Both the position numbers and the translations under genes were made by a program. DNA of 9,869 bases from contig CANQEB010000077.1 of the NCBI GenBank assembly GCA_947594085.1, forward strand, positions 1-9,869, in the 5' to 3' direction. Below the pieces are notes generated by a model. That model made no database searches, was not told where the DNA came from, and saw only the letters and a list, made by a program, of their open reading frames with translations. The stretch comes from an uncultured Lachnospiraceae bacterium. GTDB lineage: Bacteria > Bacillota > Clostridia > Lachnospirales > Lachnospiraceae. This document shows positions 1 through 5,980 of the stretch, in pieces. Each line of letters begins with the position of its first letter. Position 1 is the stretch's first letter.

Positions 1-50
1 TGCATCTCGATAACGAAAGCCTCGCATGGTTTGCTTGTCAGGCCGCCCAT
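1..50 (-). CDS. Possible N-terminus of an unidentified protein (partial, runs off the window)
   Basis: An ATG at 50-48 opens a frame of 16 codons without a stop up to the window edge, reading MGGLTSKPCEAFVIEM. A TAA lies in frame two codons upstream, so this ATG would be the true start. The peptide has a protein-like composition, but no Shine-Dalgarno sequence is visible in front of the ATG and the piece is too short to identify. It would follow dnaJ on the same strand by about 145 bases that contain strong inverted repeats. It could equally be a chance frame; only sequence beyond the window edge would settle it. Confidence 0.25.
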   Translation of the reverse strand, partial: MGGLTSKPCEAFVIEM

Positions 51-137
51 GGCTTATGTTCTGTTCGCTGGCTATTGATGTTAAAGTAAGCTCTCTCACG
101 CTCACTAAGCACCAGCGGCCCGGGGTGGTTTGCCCCT

Positions 138-173
138 GACACAGCAAGCCCCTTTGCCGGGCTGTGCTGTGTC
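138..173. other. Strong inverted repeat downstream of dnaJ, possible terminator or RNA structure
   Basis: The arms GACACAGC and GCTGTGTC (8 bp) continue inward, after a single bulged base, into AGCCC/GGGCT (5 bp) around a short loop. The hairpin starts about 20 bases after the dnaJ stop codon, where an operon terminator is expected. On the minus strand it is followed by AGGGGC rather than a U-tract, so it is not a textbook intrinsic terminator for dnaJ. On the plus strand only a short TTTA follows. A smaller inverted repeat (TTTAGT-GA-ACTAAA, 174-187) sits between it and the stop codon. Termination, 3'-end protection and leader structure for a downstream gene are all possible. Confidence 0.45.
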
Positions 174-194
174 TTTAGTGAACTAAACACGAGT

Positions 195-908
195 TCAACA
201 GCACAGCACCGGCCGGCCGCAGCAGCACCCGCAGAACGCGTTCAGCATGCACAACCGCATGCACCAGTCGCCCTGTCCGGCCATCGGGCTGCCGTAGGTC
301 TCGCCCATCGTGCGATACCACTGACCGCCGTTCTCCAGCTGCGACAGAAACTGCTGATACAGCACATTGTCCGGCTCCATTGACACCGCTCGCTGCGCCT
401 GCTCCTTCGCAAGCACATTGTTGCCCTGTCCGGCGTTCGCCATAGCGCTCAGATAAAACCAACGCGCGTTGCGCAGGTCGATCTCCGAGAGTACATGCAT
501 GGCTTCCGCAAAATGGCGATTCCGAATGTAATTCTCGGCCGCCTGCATTCGCACGTCTTCCTCAGACCAATTCTCATTCTGTCTGGCATTTCCGCCACCG
601 AAGCCGCCAAATCCGCCGAAACCACCAAAGCCCCCGAAACCGCCGAAATCTCCGCTGCCTCCGTAACCACCATAGCCTCTTGAACTGCCCGGCCCGTAGC
701 CTCCGTAGCTGCCTCCGCCCTCGCGCTCCTGCATGATCTGCTGGTACGCCTGCTGAATCTCCTTGAACTTTTCCTCGGCCTGCGCCTTGTTTGGATTGTT
801 GATGTTTGCGTCCGGGTGATATTTTCTGCTGAGCGCCCGGTAGGCCTTCTTGATCTCCTCCTCCGACGCGCTCTCCGGCACACCCAGCACCGTATATGGA
901 TTTTTCAT
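195..908 (-). CDS. J-domain protein (DnaJ-like co-chaperone) with FGG-rich linker, TPR-like segment and Cys-rich tail
   Basis: The product has 237 aa. Residues 1-62 form a J domain: YTVLGV, the helix II basic face, and the catalytic HPD triad at 31-33, which in this family stimulates ATP hydrolysis by DnaK/Hsp70. Residues 64-106 are a Gly/Phe linker with six consecutive FGG units (88-105). Residues about 118-190 are helical and TPR-like ([17 protein letters not shown], then [15 protein letters not shown]). The last 22 residues carry eight cysteines (216, 220, 226, 228-230, 236, 237). It lacks the CxxCxGxG zinc domain and the substrate-binding C-terminal domains of true DnaJ, so it is a class C-type J protein and not the housekeeping dnaJ. 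The start ATG at 908 opens directly into the J domain; the nearest SD-like AGGGG is about 13 nt away, which is weak. It is in frame with the DUF5685 gene upstream, 48 nt after that gene's stop. The client or membrane target is unknown; the Cys-rich end could bind metal or be lipid-modified, but that is speculation. Confidence 0.93.
   Translation of the reverse strand: MKNPYTVLGVPESASEEEIKKAYRALSRKYHPDANINNPNKAQAEEKFKEIQQAYQQIMQEREGGGSYGGYGPGSSRGYGGYGGSGDFGGFGGFGGFGGFGGFGGGNARQNENWSEEDVRMQAAENYIRNRHFAEAMHVLSEIDLRNARWFYLSAMANAGQGNNVLAKEQAQRAVSMEPDNVLYQQFLSQLENGGQWYRTMGETYGSPMAGQGDWCMRLCMLNAFCGCCCGRPVLCC
594..647 (-). repeat. 9-bp in-frame tandem repeat encoding six FGG units
   Basis: Six consecutive 9-bp units encode Phe-Gly-Gly at residues 88-105 of the J-domain protein, with third-position variation between units. 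This is the Gly/Phe linker typical of J proteins but in unusually regular form. Such short repeats can change copy number by slippage, always in whole codons here. Confidence 0.85.
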
Positions 909-927
909 GGTTTTTTGTTTTCCCCTG

Positions 928-948
928 CCGCCGGATCTCTCCCGGCGG
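928..948. other. Inverted repeat between the DUF5685 gene and dnaJ
   Basis: Perfect 7-bp arms CCGCCGG/CCGGCGG with a 7-nt loop lie in the 48-bp spacer, about 20 nt before the dnaJ start. No U-tract follows on the minus strand, so it is unlikely to be a terminator. It could lower translation of dnaJ relative to the upstream gene or mark an RNA-processing site. Part of it overlaps what looks like a decayed unit of the adjacent 30-bp repeat array. Confidence 0.5.
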
Positions 949-950
949 GC

Positions 951-1088
951 CTTCCCTTACTCTTCTCTCTCCTGACGAACCTTTTCTTGCTCTTCTCTCT
1001 CCTGACGAGCCTTCCCTTGCTCTTCGCTCTCCTGACGAGCCTTCCCTTGCTCTTCGCTCTCCTGACGGGCCTTCCCTTGCTCTTCCCG
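951..1088 (-). repeat. 30-bp tandem repeat array encoding a charged 10-residue motif (EEQGKARQES)
   Basis: About four and a half units of 30 bp are visible. On the minus strand each unit reads GAAGAGCAAGGGAAGG followed by CTCGTCAGGAGAGC, with a few substitutions. The units encode EEQGKARQES, EEQGKARQES, EEQGKARQER, EEQEKVRQER and then EE-stop. The array continues past the stop codon as a further decayed unit (GKARRER). It is purine-rich on the coding strand and would be prone to copy-number change, always in frame because 30 is a multiple of three. Confidence 0.93.
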
Positions 1089-1904
1089 CTGCCGCAGCGC
1101 TGCATACTTGCACCAGACCCCGGAATACAGGATATTGCGGATAATCTCCGCATGCTCAATCACCGGCAATCGCTCAAACGCTCGCGCCGCACCCGCCATC
1201 ATGTCAGTCAGAATCGCCTCAATCTCCTTCTCCCGGACGGTACCCCAGATAGGCCCTTCCTGCGAAAACAGATTGTAATTCCCACGCTTCTCATCTTTCT
1301 TCCTGTCCTCGAGCGCATCCATCAGATAAACAAACTTCCCGAGATAAAAACCCATCGTCCGAAGATCCTGCGCCCACACATCTTCCTTCCACACAAAAAT
1401 CTCAGCGAGGAACTGCCCGGTCAGCCCGGCTACCGCGTCGATGTCGTACAGGCCGTCTCTCTCCGCCTCATGGAGAGCTCGAATGTTCTCTTCCAGCGCT
1501 TTTGCCTGCCGCGGGTAGATTTCCGCCAATCTACGGTACGCCGAATGCAGGCGGGCCGCCGCTGCACGCCGCGGAAGGCTGCGCTCATCCTCCCAGTCGT
1601 CCTGTAGCTTTTGCCACGAGAGCAGAACACACATATCCGCCGCGTAATCGATCGACGCATTTTCCGCCATCTGGTGCCTGTGCGCCGGATGCGGTACACA
1701 GCGATGCTGCTCCTGCTGTGTCTGCGGCTCGTAAAGTCCCGTCAACAGCAGAGCGAGAAACGTCAGGTCATAGTTTAACATCATCTGGGCGGTCCGTCCA
1801 TACCTCTGATGCAAATTACGGCATAATCCACAGTAAAAGCTGCGATATGCCGTATATTCCTTTAATTTAAGCTCTTGCTCATTCACATAAATATATCCGA
1901 ACAT
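957..1904 (-). CDS. DUF5685 family protein with a C-terminal charged tandem-repeat tail
   Basis: The product has 315 aa and begins MFGY, typical of DUF5685 starts, followed by a conserved-looking YCGLCRNLHQRYG segment (CxxC at 25/28) and further Cys at 69 and 92. The function of the family is not established to my knowledge. Two acid-rich helices stand out: DYAADMCVLLSWQKLQDDWEDE (86-107, split here by motif: D86, D90, D102, D103, D106) and YLMDALEDRKKDEKRG (193-208). They faintly recall the paired Asp motifs of all-alpha isoprenoid synthases. Residues about 272-315 form a 10-residue repeat tail rich in E, Q, K and R, probably one extended helix or a disordered linker. No signal peptide or transmembrane segment is seen, so it is likely cytosolic. 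An AAGGA lies only 2 nt before the ATG, a poor SD, but the family's N-terminus supports this start. It sits 73 bp after the zinc-ribbon gene and 48 bp before dnaJ, in the same frame as dnaJ. Confidence 0.85.
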   Translation of the reverse strand: MFGYIYVNEQELKLKEYTAYRSFYCGLCRNLHQRYGRTAQMMLNYDLTFLALLLTGLYEPQTQQEQHRCVPHPAHRHQMAENASIDYAADMCVLLSWQKLQDDWEDERSLPRRAAAARLHSAYRRLAEIYPRQAKALEENIRALHEAERDGLYDIDAVAGLTGQFLAEIFVWKEDVWAQDLRTMGFYLGKFVYLMDALEDRKKDEKRGNYNLFSQEGPIWGTVREKEIEAILTDMMAGAARAFERLPVIEHAEIIRNILYSGVWCKYAALRQREEQGKARQESEEQGKARQESEEQGKARQEREEQEKVRQEREE

Positions 1905-1977
1905 TGTCCTTAACTCTTCTCGAACTCATGTCTGATTCTCAAGTCCACAATACTCCTGCTCTTCAGGCGCACAATAT

Positions 1978-2373
1978 TCAACTCTTCTTCTCAAACTCAT
2001 GCCTGCACTTTGGACAGGTGATACAGATCTTGCCCTTGCCGCGCGGAATGCGAATCTTCTGCCCGCAAGACGGACACTTATAAATATGAAAGTCCTTGCT
2101 CTGTTCGATGCGGTACTTTCGCTTCGTAAACCAACCGCGCACCCTCTGTGTCGCCTCGAGATAGCGCCGATTCTCCTCGCTGCGCTTCGCATAATTCCTC
2201 GAGAACATGCGGAAATAGCAGATGCCCAGGATCACCAGAGACAGCAGGTATAAAATTCGCCAGCGCGTAAACATATTTAAAACCAAACAGGCGATCACGA
2301 CTATCAGCATGAACTTAGAAAGCTGATCCGCGCCGTATCGTCCAGCCATAAACTCCGCAAACCATCTCTTCAT
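1978..2373 (-). CDS. Small membrane protein with two transmembrane helices and a C-terminal zinc ribbon
   Basis: The product has 131 aa starting at MKRWFAEFM. A start 14 codons further upstream (2415) is open, but GGGGTGAT lies about 5 nt before the ATG at 2373 and supports the shorter form. Two hydrophobic helices (about 20-36 and 39-56) are joined by a very short turn, so both ends face the cytosol. A basic region (57-90) follows. The C-terminus has CPSC (100/103) and CITCPKC (117/120/123); C100, C103, C120 and C123 make a four-Cys zinc-ribbon knuckle pair and C117 is extra. I recognise the architecture but no named family. It is the first gene after promoter 2494-2522 and precedes the DUF5685 and J-domain genes, so it may anchor or recruit them to the membrane; that role is inferred from position only. 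Confidence 0.82.
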   Translation of the reverse strand: MKRWFAEFMAGRYGADQLSKFMLIVVIACLVLNMFTRWRILYLLSLVILGICYFRMFSRNYAKRSEENRRYLEATQRVRGWFTKRKYRIEQSKDFHIYKCPSCGQKIRIPRGKGKICITCPKCRHEFEKKS

Positions 2374-2486
2374 AAAAATCACCCCGCAAATTCTGTTACG
2401 TCTTATGACGCACACAGGATAACAGTCATCCCTGCGCGCATTATCTGATCACCCTATGCAGCCGGAATGACAGTTCACTGCTACGA
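2374..2486 (-). other. Leader of about 113 nt with several small inverted repeats
   Basis: Between the inferred start of transcription and the zinc-ribbon gene the leader contains short self-complementary elements: CAGT-GA-ACTG, GGAT-N7-ATCC, and CGTC-ATAA-GACG. None matches a riboswitch class that I can recognise, and there is no U-tract suggesting an attenuator. It is longer than needed for an ordinary 5' leader, so a regulatory RNA structure remains possible. Confidence 0.3.
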
Positions 2487-2493
2487 TGGTTCA

Positions 2494-2522
2494 AATTTAC
2501 TGCGAGCCGGGCCAAAAGTCAA
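2494..2522 (-). promoter_or_regulatory. Sigma-A-type promoter for the zinc-ribbon/DUF5685/dnaJ operon
   Basis: On the minus strand TTGACT (2522-2517, 5 of 6 to TTGACA) and TAAATT (2499-2494, 4 of 6 to TATAAT) are separated by exactly 17 bp. A/T-rich sequence with A-tracts lies further upstream (about 2535-2577). Transcription would start near 2486-2488, giving a leader of about 113 nt before the ATG at 2373. An inverted repeat AAAGTC/GACTTT (2515-2520 and 2530-2535) overlaps the -35 element and could be an operator. Confidence 0.6.
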
Positions 2523-2577
2523 TGTCTGGGACTTTAAATTCAGAAAATTTTTATAATAGTTTAGCTTTGAATCATTT

Positions 2578-4914
2578 TTATTGTTCGGCCGCAACCGGAA
2601 AGCCCATCGTCACGCGGAACAGATCATAATCTGCCGTGATCTCAAATGTCCCACCGTGAAGCTCAACCAGGCTCTGGGCAATCGAAAGCCCCAGGCCGCT
2701 GCCCTCCGTGCTTCTGCTTTTGTCTCCCCGGACAAAACGCCCTGCAAGCTCCTGGGCATCTACAGTCAGCTCCTCGCGCGAGGTATTCTGCAGCGAAAGA
2801 ACCGCTCTTCCGTCCTCTGTGTACAGATCAATGTAGATGCGAGTACCCTCCGCCGCATACTTATAGATATTCCCAAAAAGATTTTCCAAAATTCTCCATA
2901 GCTGCCTGCCGTCAGCCATAATGCAAACCGGCTCTTTCTCCATCTCCCACACAGGAGTCAGAGAGCGCTCCTCGAAGCGATCCTGAAATTCCCCATACGC
3001 CTGCTGCAACATACTCTGCAGCTGCATTTTGACCATCTGCAGCTCGATATTCCCGGAGCTGATTTTGCTGGCCTCCACCAGATCCTCTGTGAGCTGCCTG
3101 AGCCTCTGCGATTTCTGGTCCAGCACCTCAATGTAGCGCTGCACACGCTCTCCTGGCAGGTTCTCTCTCTTGAGCAAATCAACGTAGTTCACGATCGACG
3201 TGAGTGGCGTCTTGATATCGTGTGATACGTTCGTGATCAACTCCGCCTTCAATCGTTCGTTGCGCACGATCGCATCGACCGCCTTCTGAAGTCCGTCGCC
3301 CATCTCATTGACCGCTTTCGCCATCTCGTAGGTCTCGCCCTGCAGCGCCGCCGTATCAATCTTGTACGCAAGATCTCCTTTCGAAATCTGATGAATTCCA
3401 TCGTAGACACTCTGCTTGCCCGCCATATCGCGCAGCAGATACAAAAGCACTGCCATATCCAGCACAAACACCATAAAGATTCCTACTTTCCCGAAAAGTA
3501 GAAACGCAAAATTTAGAATAAAGAAAATTACGTAGAAGAATAAGAGTTGTCCGGATGCAGCCCTGGCAGCCGTGACCTTCTTCCAGGTACGCACCAGAAG
3601 AAACACAACGCTGTCCTTCCAGATCGTCCGCGCCTTGATACGCCGTGCAAGACTGAGCGAGCCAGTGAGAACCGTCAGATATCCGAACATTGCCACCGCC
3701 GACGCTAGCATCCTTCCTCTTTCATCCATCCCATCCTGACGCGCCAGAATCCGGAAAAACAAGAACACACAAAGCACGATAAGCACTACGAGAACACCCG
3801 CCGCCAACTCTATCGGAATCCGGTCAAACTTTGTGATCTGTAGATCGCTCGTCCGCCGATCTCTCCCGGCGCCGAGCACCAACAGAAAAAATCCTGCTGC
3901 CAGGAGCAACACGCTCAGCACGACGCCCAGCAAAGACACTGCTATAATATTCTCCCTGTGCGCAAAAATATCAGCGTATGTCCGCAGTTCGTCTCGCACC
4001 GGATAGGCAGTGTTTACCGCAAAATAAACCTTCTCATTTGAGCCGACAAACCGCTCCGACATAAACCAGTCCGACGCGTCCTCATTCAGCAGATTCTCAG
4101 GATTCGTCGTCATGATATTAAAGCTTCTCTCTCCTTCATACAGGCTGACAAAATCCGTGTCCTTCTGTATTTTTTTCAGCGCGGCGTCATAGCTGTCTGC
4201 CTCAATGTTCGTGTACAAATCACCTGTTGCCGTGTTTTCCACACAGTAGCGCAGATTACTCGGCGCACCCTGCGCCCAGTCTTCCTGCTGCACGGTCGTG
4301 TATTCCGCATATCGCGCATAGAGCTCCTCGCAGACCTCGTCCAGCCGAATGTACATATTCAACACGAAATTCGCGGAATCCGAATACCACCTGGAACACT
4401 CAGATAGAGAAATCCCTGTCACCGGCAGAATTGTCTCCAGCTCTGCTGACTGTTCATCGAGCCTCTCACCGGCGTCTCGTCCGTTCTCCCCCTGGTGTGC
4501 GACCGCATCCTCGATGGCCTTGTGAAGTCGCTCTCGCCCTCCACTCTCCGCAAAGTTCAACAAGTCCCCCATCCGGTAAGTCGTGTTCATGTCCTGTACC
4601 GAGCTCGTGTCCACGCCATAGGACTGGATATCGATCCCCTTCTCCAGATCCGTCACGCCATCTTGCTCGAACAGCGCATTATTCTGTTGGCCTCGGATCT
4701 TGTTCGTGATGATCTGGTCTACTTGTCGAAAAAACAGATCCGTCTCTTCATAGCTCTTCGACATCTCGCGCAGGCTGTAATTTCCCTCCGTCCAGAAGCC
4801 GATGTTTAGCAGACAATAGGCCAGCGTCCCAGCAAAGATCACCTGCAGAACAATCAAAATGAACTTTATTCTTCTGTTATATATGAGATTTCTCACGTTC
4901 TCTTTTATCTGCAT
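2578..4914 (-). CDS. Membrane sensor histidine kinase (two-component system), six predicted transmembrane helices
   Basis: The product has 778 aa. After one helix (17-38) comes a large extracytoplasmic segment (39-321), then five more helices (about 322-349, 369-390, 402-424, 457-475, 478-495). Basic loops near 350-368 and 424-450 fit cytosolic sides. A HAMP-like linker (about 496-550, ISKGDLAYKID) leads to the dimerisation and phosphorylation helix NVSHDIKTPLTSIV with the phospho-accepting His565. The ATPase domain has an N box (ENLFGNIYKY, N677/N681) and a G2 box (GSGLGLSIA, 738-746). The usual DxGxG G1 box is replaced by QNTSREEL (709-716), a variation seen in VanS-like kinases of Bacillota. 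The ATG at 4914 follows AGGA by 9 nt. It is preceded by its cognate response regulator and would phosphorylate it; the signal sensed by the extracellular domain cannot be deduced. No clear terminator follows the stop codon. Confidence 0.93.
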   Translation of the reverse strand: MQIKENVRNLIYNRRIKFILIVLQVIFAGTLAYCLLNIGFWTEGNYSLREMSKSYEETDLFFRQVDQIITNKIRGQQNNALFEQDGVTDLEKGIDIQSYGVDTSSVQDMNTTYRMGDLLNFAESGGRERLHKAIEDAVAHQGENGRDAGERLDEQSAELETILPVTGISLSECSRWYSDSANFVLNMYIRLDEVCEELYARYAEYTTVQQEDWAQGAPSNLRYCVENTATGDLYTNIEADSYDAALKKIQKDTDFVSLYEGERSFNIMTTNPENLLNEDASDWFMSERFVGSNEKVYFAVNTAYPVRDELRTYADIFAHRENIIAVSLLGVVLSVLLLAAGFFLLVLGAGRDRRTSDLQITKFDRIPIELAAGVLVVLIVLCVFLFFRILARQDGMDERGRMLASAVAMFGYLTVLTGSLSLARRIKARTIWKDSVVFLLVRTWKKVTAARAASGQLLFFYVIFFILNFAFLLFGKVGIFMVFVLDMAVLLYLLRDMAGKQSVYDGIHQISKGDLAYKIDTAALQGETYEMAKAVNEMGDGLQKAVDAIVRNERLKAELITNVSHDIKTPLTSIVNYVDLLKRENLPGERVQRYIEVLDQKSQRLRQLTEDLVEASKISSGNIELQMVKMQLQSMLQQAYGEFQDRFEERSLTPVWEMEKEPVCIMADGRQLWRILENLFGNIYKYAAEGTRIYIDLYTEDGRAVLSLQNTSREELTVDAQELAGRFVRGDKSRSTEGSGLGLSIAQSLVELHGGTFEITADYDLFRVTMGFPVAAEQ

Positions 4915-5086
4915 ATGCTTTCATCCTATTATCCGGCGAAGGACTGTGGTGGTCCGGCTGTACCGACATGTCCGACACAGATGTCTGATCTGAGGCGGAC
5001 GTAGTCCGACGCAGGTAGACAGATGTAAGGAGGACAATCGGCGGACAGCGGACTATCACAGCCGACGCCGCCATTGCACACAAAAC
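4915..5086. other. 172-bp gap between response regulator and kinase, rich in GTCCG/CGGAC repeats
   Basis: Genes of a two-component pair usually overlap or nearly touch. Here 172 bp intervene and contain many copies of GTCCG or its complement CGGAC, including CGGAC-TAC-GTCCG, TCCGCC twice, ACATCTGT twice and the perfect 8-bp palindrome GACATGTC. A frame of 65 codons from the ATG at 5074 stays open across the gap into the kinase gene, but it has no ribosome binding site and a composition dominated by the repeats, so I do not call it a gene. The motifs may be regulator-binding sites for a kinase-proximal promoter or may form RNA structure; neither is proven. Confidence 0.5.
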
Positions 5087-5785
5087 TCAGATATTCTCCA
5101 CCTTGTACCCGATTCCCCAGATCACCTTCAGGTACCGCGGATTCTTCGGGTCGATCTCAATCTTCTCCCGAATATGGCGGATGTGAACCGTCACCGTATT
5201 GTCTGCGCCGTACGCATCCTCCTGCCAGATCTGCTCGTAAATCTGGTCAATCGAAAACACCTTTCCCTTGTTCTGCACGAGAAACAACAGGATGTTGTAC
5301 TCGATCCTCGTCAGCTTCACGCGCTCACCATCCACCGTAACCTCCTTGCGGTCGTCATTGATCACCAGACCGCCCGTGCTGTAGATCCGCTCGGACTGCG
5401 CAGCCTCAGACACCGACCCAAAGCTCGTATAGCGCCGAATCTGAGACTTCACACGTGCAATCAGCTCGAGCGGATTGAACGGCTTCGCGACATAGTCGTC
5501 CGCGCCGAGATTCAGCCCGAGAATCTTGTCCGTGTCCTGTGTCTTCGCTGAGAGGACAATGATCGGTATGCTGCTCTCCTCGCGAATCTTCATGATCGCG
5601 TGGATCCCGTCCAGCTTCGGCATCATAATATCCAGAATCAGCAGGTGCACCTTCTCGCGCTTCAGGATGTCCAGTGCCTGTTCTCCGTCGTAAGCCTTGA
5701 GCACCTCGAAACCCTCCTGCACAAGATAGATCTCGATCGCGTCCACAATCTCTTTCTCGTCATCGCAAACCAGAATTCTGTACAT
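5087..5785 (-). CDS. OmpR/PhoB-family response regulator
   Basis: The product has 232 aa, the normal length for the subfamily. The receiver domain (1-117) has the acidic pair D8/D9, phospho-acceptor D52 in LLILDIMMPKLDG, S79 and K101 in KPFNP. The winged-helix DNA-binding domain spans about 133-231, with the recognition region NTVTVHIRHIREKI and the terminal hairpin VIWGIGYKVE. The frame is open 15 codons further upstream, but GGAGGG stands about 9-10 nt before the ATG at 5785 and MYRILVCDDE is the family-typical N-terminus. It lies upstream of the six-helix kinase and is surely its partner, controlling unknown target genes, perhaps including this locus. It starts about 100 bp after the pyruvate kinase terminator, so it should have its own promoter; I found no convincing -35/-10 pair. 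Confidence 0.95.
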   Translation of the reverse strand: MYRILVCDDEKEIVDAIEIYLVQEGFEVLKAYDGEQALDILKREKVHLLILDIMMPKLDGIHAIMKIREESSIPIIVLSAKTQDTDKILGLNLGADDYVAKPFNPLELIARVKSQIRRYTSFGSVSEAAQSERIYSTGGLVINDDRKEVTVDGERVKLTRIEYNILLFLVQNKGKVFSIDQIYEQIWQEDAYGADNTVTVHIRHIREKIEIDPKNPRYLKVIWGIGYKVENI

Positions 5786-5888
5786 ATCCGCTCTCCCTCC
5801 AATTATTCCTAAAAACGAGACGTCCCACACCCGCAGTCATATTTTCCGAAGCTGTGCTCCACGCGGCTGTGGGCAAAACATCCACCGC

Positions 5889-5949
5889 AAAAACAGCTTC
5901 TGTACTGACCGCATGCCTTATCTCCCGTTCAGTATAACAGAAGCTGTTT
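5889..5949 (-). terminator. Intrinsic terminator of the pyruvate kinase transcript
   Basis: Perfect 13-bp arms AAACAGCTTCTGT and ACAGAAGCTGTTT (5937-5949 and 5891-5903 on the plus strand) are extended inward by ACTGA/TCAGT after a 3-nt bulge, around a loop of about 20 nt. On the minus strand the stem runs into TTTTT. It begins 31 bp after the pyruvate kinase stop codon. The plus-strand side ends only in TTTA, so it is directional. It separates pyk from the two-component genes. Confidence 0.85.
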
Positions 5950-5980
5950 AAATTCCTGCCAAGATATTATTAAGTTTTTC

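Noticed and set aside
594..647. FGG repeat DNA and the 30-bp array as CRISPR-like repeats
   Set aside because: Units are contiguous without unique spacers and encode in-frame protein repeats.
574..1113. Second minus-strand frame through the repeat array into dnaJ
   Set aside because: It overlaps both confident genes in another frame and has no domain; the repeats alone keep it open.
816..1607. Plus-strand open frame over the repeat array and DUF5685 gene
   Set aside because: The 30-bp repeats contain no stop codon in several frames, so long open frames appear by default; its Leu/Pro-rich repeats mirror the minus-strand repeat.
5028..5040. AAGGAGGACAATCGG-type perfect Shine-Dalgarno on the plus strand
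   Set aside because: No start codon follows at a usable distance and no plus-strand gene is present; it falls within the repeat-rich gap.
4877..5083. Open frame spanning the gap between response regulator and kinase
   Set aside because: It has no Shine-Dalgarno sequence, overlaps the kinase start and is composed of the GTCCG repeat elements; no family is recognisable.
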